A stretch of DNA of 64,000 nucleotides from Chungangia koreensis (GTDB lineage: Bacteria; Bacillota; Bacilli; Bacillales_A; Planococcaceae). A program made the translations under genes and the position numbers. The DNA lies in assembly GCF_042651785.1 (NCBI RefSeq), contig NZ_JBHSEC010000019.1:62001-126000 (forward strand), in the 5' to 3' direction. This document shows, piece by piece, positions 58,481-64,000 of the stretch; the first letter of the stretch is position 1; every line of letters begins with the position of its first letter. The notes below the pieces were generated by a model. The model made no database searches. It was not told the origin of the DNA and was given only the letters and a program-made list of their open reading frames with translations.

Positions 58481-58518
58481 AAATAGGAGAAGTGTCCAAT
58501 GACACCTTCTCCTTTTTT
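58481..58518. terminator. Terminator of fbaA
   Basis: AGGAGAAGTGTC (58485-58496) pairs with GACACCTTCTCCT (58501-58513). T-runs lie on both strands. Confidence 0.85.
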
Positions 58519-58537
58519 AGCAGTTCAATCTGATCAA

Positions 58538-59395
58538 TCACGCTTTTTGGGAGCTGCCAAAAATACGCATTTTCTCTTTTACTGTTTCTTTGATGGCTTC
58601 TCGTGCTGGACCTAAGAATTTACGTGGGTCATATACATTTTTATCGTTTTCAAGGATTTCTCGGATCACTTTCGTAGCCGCAATTTGGTTTTCTGTATTG
58701 ACGTTGATCTTCGCTGTTCCAAGTGAAACCGCACGCTGGATATCCTTTGTCGGAATTCCTGTACCCCCGTGTAATACGAGTGGGAGTTCAGACTGGCCAG
58801 AGATCTCTTCCATTTCTTTGAAGCCTAAGTTCGGTTCTCCCTTGTACGGGCCATGAACAGAACCGAGTGCCGGTGCCAAGCAGTCAATGTTCGTACGTTT
58901 AACAAGCTCTGCACATTCCGCAGGGTCAGCATAAATGACGCCATCCGCCACTACATCGTCTTCTTGTCCGCCAACTACACCAAGTTCAGCTTCTACTGAC
59001 ACTCCGCGTTCGTGTGCATACTCAACAACTTTGGATGTGATTTCAACATTTTCTTCAAATGGTTTATGTGATGCATCAATCATTACCGAAGTGAAGCCAG
59101 CATCGATCGCTTCCTTACATTTTTCAAAGCTGGACCCGTGATCGAGGTGAATTGCCACTGGCACAGTGATGTTGTAGGACTCCATAAGCCCTTTCACCAT
59201 ATGTACAACCGCTACAAATCCGCCCATATATTTACCCGCACCCTCTGATACACCAAGGATGACCGGGGATTTCTCTTCTTCTGCAGCCTGAAGGATCGCT
59301 TGCGTCCATTCAAGATTATTAATGTTAAATTGGCCGATTGCATAGCCTTCTTTCTTACCTTTGATCATCATTTCCTTCATTGAAACTAATGCCAT
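58538..59395 (-). CDS. fbaA: Fructose-bisphosphate aldolase, class II
   Basis: A 285-residue zinc-dependent aldolase. VAIHLDHGSSFEKCKEAIDAG (zinc His, about 80-100), SVMIDASHKPFEENVE, and HGPYKGEPNLGF/HGGTGIPTKDIQ (catalytic loop and zinc His) are conserved. The N-terminus MALVSMKEMM lies beside an AAGGAGG site. Confidence 0.97.
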   Translation of the reverse strand: MALVSMKEMMIKGKKEGYAIGQFNINNLEWTQAILQAAEEEKSPVILGVSEGAGKYMGGFVAVVHMVKGLMESYNITVPVAIHLDHGSSFEKCKEAIDAGFTSVMIDASHKPFEENVEITSKVVEYAHERGVSVEAELGVVGGQEDDVVADGVIYADPAECAELVKRTNIDCLAPALGSVHGPYKGEPNLGFKEMEEISGQSELPLVLHGGTGIPTKDIQRAVSLGTAKINVNTENQIAATKVIREILENDKNVYDPRKFLGPAREAIKETVKEKMRIFGSSQKA

Positions 59396-59446
59396 TGGGG
59401 AAGCCTCCTTTTGAGATTAAGCACATGCCTATTCAACTGATTCCGT

Positions 59447-59588
59447 TGGACGCGCGCTTTCCACAGGCCAACAGGATGTTGGTCAGAAAGGCGTTTCCAC
59501 AGGTCGTGGCGCTTTTAGCCTTGGACCGACATGACATCGGTCAGAAAGGCATTGCCTGCCTCGCTATTCCCGCATGAGTCTCGCGCCT
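59447..59588. repeat. GC-rich inverted-repeat element, second type
   Basis: A ~140-bp GC-rich block starts TTGGACGCGCGCTTTCCACAGG and ends CCGCATGAGTCTCGCGCC. The terminal motifs match the element at 21957-22062. Inside are two 58-bp-offset copies of GGTCAGAAAGGC (59481-59492 and 59539-59550), each preceded by a small palindrome (CCAACAGGATGTTGG and CCGACATGACATCGG). It is located between fbaA and spo0F. Confidence 0.75.
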
Positions 59589-59661
59589 TACGCTTCAATC
59601 ATTTGATTCAGCATAGCTTGTAATGAAACATTTCCCTATTAGTTATAACCGTTCTTATCAT

Positions 59662-59693
59662 AACAAAAACAGGCTGTGTATTCCACTGCCTGT
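59662..59693 (-). terminator. Terminator of spo0F
   Basis: ACAGGC (59669-59674) and GCCTGT (59688-59693) form a stem immediately downstream of the spo0F stop, followed by TTTTTGTT on the minus strand. Confidence 0.75.
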
Positions 59694-59696
59694 GTT

Positions 59697-60053
59697 TTAC
59701 CGGATGGCTTCGTTGACGGCGTCCCGGATTTCGTAAATATTGAAAGGTTTTGTAAAGTATTTTGCGGCGCCTAATGACAAGGCTTCCTGGATCAGATCCA
59801 ATTCGCCGTATGCCGTCATCATCATGACGGGAACGTCTGGCCATTTGGCTTTCATGTTTTTCAGAATTTCCAGTCCGTCCATGCCGGGGATTTTCATATC
59901 AAGGAGGACACAATCAATTTTCTTTTTCTCTGCTATGCTGAGTGCTTCCAAACCATTTGAAGCCAGGAAAGTTTGATATCCTTCCCTTTTGAACACTTCG
60001 CCCAATAACAATCGGATTCCATGCTGATCATCAACAATCAATAATTGTTTCAC
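59697..60053 (-). CDS. spo0F: Sporulation phosphorelay response regulator Spo0F
   Basis: A single-domain response regulator of 118 residues. The phospho-accepting Asp is D52 (VLLDMKIPG), with acidic-pocket D8 and D9, switch T80 and K102 (TKPF). It has no output domain; it relays phosphate from sporulation kinases to Spo0B. Position between fbaA and pyrG is conserved. A sigma-H-like promoter lies upstream. Confidence 0.95.
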   Translation of the reverse strand: MKQLLIVDDQHGIRLLLGEVFKREGYQTFLASNGLEALSIAEKKKIDCVLLDMKIPGMDGLEILKNMKAKWPDVPVMMMTAYGELDLIQEALSLGAAKYFTKPFNIYEIRDAVNEAIR

Positions 60054-60103
60054 GCTGAAACCGCCCCTTCTATATGTGCATAGATTACTTCTGTATTACA
60101 TTC

Positions 60104-60129
60104 ATTTCGATACTTTTACACAAATTCCT
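60104..60129 (-). promoter_or_regulatory. Sigma-H-like promoter of spo0F
   Basis: AGGAATT (60129-60123) and CGAAAT (60109-60104) on the minus strand are 13 bases apart, resembling AGGAWWT and RGAAT-type sigma-H elements. A TATCGAA just before the -10 is one base from a Spo0A box. In B. subtilis spo0F is driven by sigma-H. Confidence 0.55.
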
Positions 60130-60208
60130 TCTTTTTCAAACGGATATTGGAAGTTTTTGCGTTTTCATGCGCTGGCCGATATAATTTAACGCTGAGGTGA
60201 AAGATAAC

Positions 60209-60721
60209 ATGAAGATGCTTACTACACAATTAACCGGTCTTTTCCAACGAATTTCGACGAATGAGGAGGAATTGGTGGAAGAAACTGCCCGTTTGTTAGC
60301 CCAAGCCGCTGTCGGCGAAGGCGTGATCTATTTTGCAGCTTTTGGCGAAATGAAGGCTGTTGCCTTGAATGCATTAGAAAGTGCAGAGCCATTTCAACGT
60401 GCAAAGCTTTGGACACCGGACACCGAAGTAAAGAAATCTGACCGGGTATGGATTTTAACACGCCATGCAGATCACCAGGACGCTCTGGAACTTGCCCAAC
60501 AATTGTTTGATGAGTTCATTCCGTTTGCTGCCATGGCAGCCGAGCCTGCTGGAGAAGGTAACCGTTTGAGTGACTTGGCGTATACATATATCAGTCTACG
60601 AATTTCCAAAGGACTATTGCCAAACGAAATGGGCGAACGAGTCGTGCTGCCACACGCATTGGCTGCTTTGTATGTATATGAAGCAGTGAAACTGGAATTT
60701 GACGAAATGGCTTCCGAATAA
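60209..60721 (+). CDS. ywjG: DUF2529 family protein, YwjG
   Basis: A 170-residue soluble protein (MKMLTTQLTGLFQRISTNEE). It has a Rossmann-like core (YFAAFGEMKAVALNALESAE, DRVWILTRHADHQDALELAQQL) and the C-terminal VLPHALAALYVYEAV. This is the DUF2529/YwjG family, structurally similar to sugar isomerase (SIS)-like folds but of unknown function. It lies on the opposite strand between spo0F and pyrG, as in B. subtilis. The start ATG at 60209-60211 is 9 bases after GAGGTG. It shares a bidirectional terminator with pyrG. Confidence 0.88.
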   Translation: MKMLTTQLTGLFQRISTNEEELVEETARLLAQAAVGEGVIYFAAFGEMKAVALNALESAEPFQRAKLWTPDTEVKKSDRVWILTRHADHQDALELAQQLFDEFIPFAAMAAEPAGEGNRLSDLAYTYISLRISKGLLPNEMGERVVLPHALAALYVYEAVKLEFDEMASE

Positions 60722-60730
60722 ACATGATAA

Positions 60731-60771
60731 CGGGCAGCAACCTTTTTCAATGGTGCTGCCCGTTTTTTTTA
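60731..60771. terminator. Bidirectional terminator of ywjG and pyrG
   Basis: CGGGCAGCAACC (60731-60742) and GGTGCTGCCCG (60752-60762) form a stem, followed by TTTTTTTT on the plus strand. Confidence 0.9.
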
Positions 60772-62370
60772 TTTTTGATTTTCCAATGACGCTTTGATGA
60801 ATTCACGGAATAACGGTGTTGAGCGTGTCGGGCGGGATGCGAACTCCGGATGGAATTGGCAAGCGACAAACCACGGATGATCCGGAATTTCAATGATTTC
60901 CACAAGACGGTCGTCAGGGCTTGTACCAGAGAAGACGAATCCTGCAGCTTCAAATTGTTCACGGAATGCGTTGTTGAACTCATAACGATGACGGTGGCGC
61001 TCATTGATAAGATCTTCGCCATACGCCTCGCGTGTTTTCGTACCTTCCTTCAATTTACAAGGATACATACCAAGACGTAATGTTCCACCGATGTTCAGAA
61101 CATCTTTTTGATCCGGCATTAAATCGATGATCGGGTAAGGAGTATCATGCTGAAGTTCCGCGGAGTGAGCCCCTTCCAATTTCAATACGTTGCGTGCAAA
61201 TTCAACAGACGCCAATTGCATGCCAAGGCAGATTCCGAAGAATGGAACATTATTCTCACGTGCATATTGAGTTGCTGCAATCTTTCCTTCAACGCCACGA
61301 TCTCCGAATCCACCAGGGACAAGGATTCCATCTGCATCTTTTAATAACTCTGCTACATTTTCAGTGTTCACATGCTCGGCGTTAATCCAATCCACTTCAA
61401 TATCTGCATCGAAATCATAACCTGCATGACGCATCGCTTCAACGACTGAAATATACGCATCTTGCAGCTCTACGTATTTTCCGACAAGTGCAATCCGCAC
61501 TTTCTTCCGGAGGTTTTTAACCCGTTCAACTAAAGCAATCCACTCGGACATGTCCGCTTCCTTAGCTTCAAGTTTCAAGTGATCGATCACGATTTGGTCC
61601 ATATGTTGATTTTGAAGCATCAACGGTAATTCATATAATGTTTCAGCATCAATGGATTCGATGACTTCACTTGCTTCGATGTCACAGAACAAGGCAATTT
61701 TGTCCTTCATGTCTTGAGGAACAGGAATTTCAGAGCGAACGACAATAATGTTCGGCTGGATTCCAAGACTGCGTAGTTCTTTAACGCTATGTTGAGTCGG
61801 TTTTGTTTTTAATTCCCCAGCTGCACGGATATATGGCACGAGCGTACAGTGTACGTACATGACATTCGTTTTGCCAAGATCATTACGAAGTTGACGGGCA
61901 GCTTCAAGGAACGGTAATGATTCGATATCACCAACAGTTCCGCCGATTTCTGTAATGACCACATCTGCATCGGTTTCCTTGCCAGCACGCTGGATCCGTT
62001 CTTTGATCTCATTTGTTATATGCGGGATCACTTGAACAGTTCCCCCAAGATAGTCGCCGCGGCGTTCTTTCATAAGAACTTCCGAGTAGACTTTACCTGT
62101 CGTCACATTACTGAACTTATTTAAGTTAATGTCAATGAAACGCTCATAGTGACCTAAATCGAGATCCGTCTCTGCACCGTCTTCCGTTACGAACACTTCC
62201 CCATGTTGGTATGGGCTCATAGTTCCCGGGTCAACGTTGATGTACGGATCAAATTTTTGGATTGTGACTGAAAGACCACGGTTTTTTAATAATCTTCCGA
62301 GGGAAGCAGCTACAATCCCTTTTCCTAATGATGATACTACGCCGCCTGTTACAAAAATATACTTTGTCAA
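60769..62370 (-). CDS. pyrG: CTP synthase
   Basis: A 533-residue enzyme converting UTP to CTP with glutamine. The N-terminal synthetase domain has GGVVSSLGKGIVAASLG (about 8-24), the drug-type motif KFDPYINVDPGTMSP, and ITEIGGTVGDIES. A C-terminal glutamine amidotransferase domain has GGFGDRG, the nucleophile Cys in GICLGMQ (about 380) and CQFHPEF. The upstream leader carries the expected CTP-responsive attenuator. Confidence 0.97.
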   Translation of the reverse strand: MTKYIFVTGGVVSSLGKGIVAASLGRLLKNRGLSVTIQKFDPYINVDPGTMSPYQHGEVFVTEDGAETDLDLGHYERFIDINLNKFSNVTTGKVYSEVLMKERRGDYLGGTVQVIPHITNEIKERIQRAGKETDADVVITEIGGTVGDIESLPFLEAARQLRNDLGKTNVMYVHCTLVPYIRAAGELKTKPTQHSVKELRSLGIQPNIIVVRSEIPVPQDMKDKIALFCDIEASEVIESIDAETLYELPLMLQNQHMDQIVIDHLKLEAKEADMSEWIALVERVKNLRKKVRIALVGKYVELQDAYISVVEAMRHAGYDFDADIEVDWINAEHVNTENVAELLKDADGILVPGGFGDRGVEGKIAATQYARENNVPFFGICLGMQLASVEFARNVLKLEGAHSAELQHDTPYPIIDLMPDQKDVLNIGGTLRLGMYPCKLKEGTKTREAYGEDLINERHRHRYEFNNAFREQFEAAGFVFSGTSPDDRLVEIIEIPDHPWFVACQFHPEFASRPTRSTPLFREFIKASLENQK

Positions 62371-62490
62371 AGCTCTTCCTCCGTTTCGTTATTTATGAGC
62401 TTCACACGGACAGGATGTGACCAATTGAATCCATTTAGACATGATTGTCGCTCTGAATCTGATTTAGTTCAACTCCAGCAATCCATGCGG

Positions 62491-62570
62491 ATAAAAAAAG
62501 AAAAGCGCTCCTCCTGCGGTTGCAGGGGGAACGCATAACGTTTGAGTCGTATCTCCTTTTTAAGGAGCCC
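62491..62570 (-). promoter_or_regulatory. pyrG leader: reiterative-transcription CTP attenuator
   Basis: The predicted transcript begins GGGCTCC at 62570. Further down, a terminator hairpin (62534-62505, about 13 bp, GCGTTCCCCCTGC with GCAGGAGGAGCGC) is followed by a T-run ending near 62492. In B. subtilis pyrG, low CTP causes extra G residues to be added at the GGGC start, and the poly-G pairs with the C/U-rich left arm to prevent termination. Here the left arm carries a matching UUCCCCC. The layout is directly visible; mechanism is from the known system. Confidence 0.85.
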
Positions 62571-62576
62571 AATAAA

Positions 62577-62605
62577 ATCTTATCCAGAATGGATGGTGAT
62601 GTCAA
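62577..62605 (-). promoter_or_regulatory. Sigma-A promoter of pyrG
   Basis: TTGACA (62605-62600) and TAAGAT (62582-62577) on the minus strand are 17 bases apart, with the GGGC start 7 bases after the -10. The -35 lies just before the rpoE stop codon. Confidence 0.85.
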
Positions 62606-62607
62606 GG

Positions 62608-63162
62608 TTAATCTTCTTCGACTTCTTCGTCATCGATGGCTTCTTCGTCATCATCAATGATTTCGAGATCATCGTCATCTTCGATCAGATCTTCTTCGAT
62701 TTCTTCAATTTCATCAATTTCTTCATCTTCTTCAAAATCGATGTCCTCTTCATCTTCCACATCATCGTCTTCAACGAACTCATCGAAGTCTTCCTCGAAT
62801 AGGATTTCATCCTCTTCAAGCTCTTCTTCCAATTCGTCGTCGTCCAAAGAAGCTTTCGCTTTCTTCTTGCGAATTTTAACCGTAGGCGCTGTTTCTTCTT
62901 CAATTTGGTCAACAGGGTACCATTCACGGAGCCCCCATCGATTTCCATCAATTGCCAGGAAACGTCCGTCGATATTCATATCTGTATAAAATTGCAAAGA
63001 ACGATCCTTCACTTCTTCTTCTGAAAGGCCGGTCAAATTTTGAATTTCTTTCAACAGTTCTTGGAATGTCAGCGTCTCACGCTTCTCCTGTAAAATTGAG
63101 AAACTTAAATCGATGAGTGCTTCTTCTTCTAATTGTTCTTTCGTCATATCACGAAAACTCAT
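62608..63162 (-). CDS. rpoE: DNA-directed RNA polymerase subunit delta
   Basis: A 184-residue Gram-positive RNA polymerase subunit. The N-terminal HARE-HTH domain (about 1-90; SLQFYTDMNIDGRFLAIDGNRWGLREWYP) is followed by a basic stretch (KIRKKKAKA) and a very acidic disordered tail of about 75 residues (mostly Glu/Asp). The acidic tail displaces nucleic acids and speeds recycling. Located between a small membrane protein gene and pyrG as in other Bacillales. Confidence 0.95.
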   Translation of the reverse strand: MSFRDMTKEQLEEEALIDLSFSILQEKRETLTFQELLKEIQNLTGLSEEEVKDRSLQFYTDMNIDGRFLAIDGNRWGLREWYPVDQIEEETAPTVKIRKKKAKASLDDDELEEELEEDEILFEEDFDEFVEDDDVEDEEDIDFEEDEEIDEIEEIEEDLIEDDDDLEIIDDDEEAIDDEEVEED

Positions 63163-63234
63163 TCGTGCACGTCCTTTCCAACTATGTTCACTATAGGCAT
63201 AGTACCCATTATATACAACCTTTTTAACCTTATG

Positions 63235-63399
63235 CTACAATCTTTTATTCTTTTTAATCAAGCTTATTTTGCGCAGCACTAAAAAGAACAGGTACCCTGA
63301 CAGAAAGAGCAAGGGAATTGCACTAAGCATCTTATTGTACAGCACAAATGTCAATACGAGGCAAAGTCCTACCACTAAAAAATGGACGATATTCCCCAT
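63235..63399 (-). CDS. Small two-span membrane protein, 54 residues
   Basis: A 54-codon frame starting MGNIVHFLVVGLCLVLTFVL and ending KKNKRL has two hydrophobic segments (FLVVGLCLVLTFVLY and AIPLLFLSGYLFFLVL) and a basic C-terminus. A GGAGG site lies 7 bases before the ATG at 63397-63399. It is on the same strand as rpoE, 72 bases upstream of it. The composition, ribosome-binding site and position make it a likely real gene. I do not recognise the family. Confidence 0.72.
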   Translation of the reverse strand: MGNIVHFLVVGLCLVLTFVLYNKMLSAIPLLFLSGYLFFLVLRKISLIKKNKRL

Positions 63400-63585
63400 G
63401 TTCTTTCCTCCTTTTTCCTATAGTTTCATTATACTAGATGCGTTGAAAATGTGCCCAATTTTATTCCGACAGATTTCTCACCTATTTGTCGTTGAAAACT
63501 GAAGGTTCAATAACAAATCCCGCGTTAATATAGCACTTCCCTTGAGAGTCTGAAACTAAACGACGATCCACAGGCTTTACTGCCA

Positions 63586-63617
63586 AACGAAAGCGGCCAC
63601 CATAAAGAGGGGCCGCT
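63586..63617 (-). terminator. Terminator of icmF
   Basis: AGCGGCC (63592-63598) and GGCCGCT (63611-63617) form the stem, followed on the minus strand by TTCGTTT. It is just downstream of the icmF stop at 63626. Confidence 0.75.
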
Positions 63618-63625
63618 CTGTCAAC

Positions 63626-64000
63626 TTACATATTTCTTCGGTATTGACCACCGACCTCGTATAGAGCCTTAGTAATTTGGCCAAGGCTTGCGACTTTGAC
63701 GGTTTCCATCAATTCCGCAAAAATGTTGCCGCCAGTGACAGCCACTTCCTTCAGGCGCATCAACGCTGCTTCTGCTCCCTCCGTATGGCGGGATTGGAAG
63801 TTACGAAGATTATGGATTTGTGTCTCCTTCTCCTCTTTCGTCGCCCGAGCCAACTCCATATTATCAATGGATTCTTCAGATGGCGGATTCGGGTTCAAGT
63901 ATGTGTTAACCCCTATAATCGGCAGGTCACCGGAGTGTTTCTTCATTTCATAATACATCGATTCTTCTTGGATTTTACCGCGTTGGTATTGGGTCTCCAT
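63626..64000 (-). CDS. icmF: Fused isobutyryl-CoA mutase IcmF, C-terminal fragment
   Basis: The last 124 residues of a B12-dependent acyl-CoA mutase; the gene continues past the right edge, so the methionine at the edge is internal. The sequence GDLPIIGVNTYLNP and the C-terminus NIFAELMETVKVASLGQITKALYEVGGQYRRNM are characteristic of IcmF, in which B12-binding, G-protein chaperone and mutase domains are fused in one chain of over 1000 residues. It interconverts isobutyryl-CoA and n-butyryl-CoA. The terminator follows its stop. Confidence 0.85.
   Translation of the reverse strand: METQYQRGKIQEESMYYEMKKHSGDLPIIGVNTYLNPNPPSEESIDNMELARATKEEKETQIHNLRNFQSRHTEGAEAALMRLKEVAVTGGNIFAELMETVKVASLGQITKALYEVGGQYRRNM

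Noticed and set aside
62636..62989. Serine-rich plus-strand frame
   Set aside because: It is the antisense of the acidic tail of the RNA polymerase delta subunit; GAA/GAT codons read backwards give serine codons.

Overview
The window comes from a low-to-moderate GC, endospore-forming, flagellated Firmicute of the order Bacillales. Gene content and order follow the Bacillus subtilis ywq-ywp-spoIIID-atp-upp-glyA-ywl-prfA-rho-fba-spo0F-pyrG-rpoE segment closely. A fused isobutyryl-CoA mutase (IcmF) at the right edge, UDP-GlcNAc 2-epimerase between upp and atpI, and many TTG/GTG starts suggest a Planococcaceae/Caryophanaceae member (Sporosarcina- or Lysinibacillus-like). That family placement is inference. 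No rRNA, tRNA, CRISPR array, insertion sequence or prophage was recognised.

Left arm (1-13.9 kb), accessory. A LacI-controlled minus-strand operon runs from 6249 to the left edge: regulator, nucleoside hydrolase, ECF transporter (S, T and two ATPases), ribokinase and a truncated DMT permease. It reads as a nucleoside/riboside import and ribose-salvage pathway. It is followed upstream by a 760-bp minisatellite-like repeat, a membrane-fusion protein with a YIP1-like membrane protein, a 34-codon small-protein gene, a 900-residue secreted nuclease, an IDEAL-domain protein and an unknown protein. The unknown protein diverges from an XRE regulator across a long inverted repeat.

Centre-left (14-31 kb), conserved ywq/ywp/sporulation block. 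SWIM protein (ywqB) and SNF2 helicase (ywqA); SsbB with a new 54-residue coiled-coil neighbour; YwpF; an Asn-rich lipoprotein; FabZ; EpuA; the flagellar basal-body proteins FlhP and FlhO; Mbl; a RocB-like M20 peptidase; SpoIIID, SpoIIQ, SpoIID; MurA and DUF1146.

Centre (31-45.3 kb). The complete atpIBEFHAGDC operon has a near-consensus sigma-A promoter at 38542-38570. Upstream are mnaA and upp, a PAS-GAF-GGDEF-EAL protein, glyA, ywlG and rpiB.

Right (45.3-64 kb). A second copy of the minisatellite, then an MCP transducer directly downstream of the arginine phosphatase ywlE, then mntP-like, ywlC/tsaC, spoIIR, prmC, prfA, tdk and rpmE. A third, unrelated 20-bp repeat array separates rpmE from rho. 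Then come glpX, murA2, tal, fbaA, spo0F, DUF2529, pyrG (with a leader that looks like the CTP-sensing reiterative-transcription attenuator), rpoE, a new small membrane protein and the C-terminus of IcmF.

Most of the window is ordinary core genome. The unexplained material is intergenic: two dispersed 21-bp minisatellites (6.4-7.2 and 45.5-45.9 kb), a 20-bp array with a 160-bp higher-order repeat (53.5-53.9 kb), GC-rich inverted-repeat elements, and three unannotated small genes.
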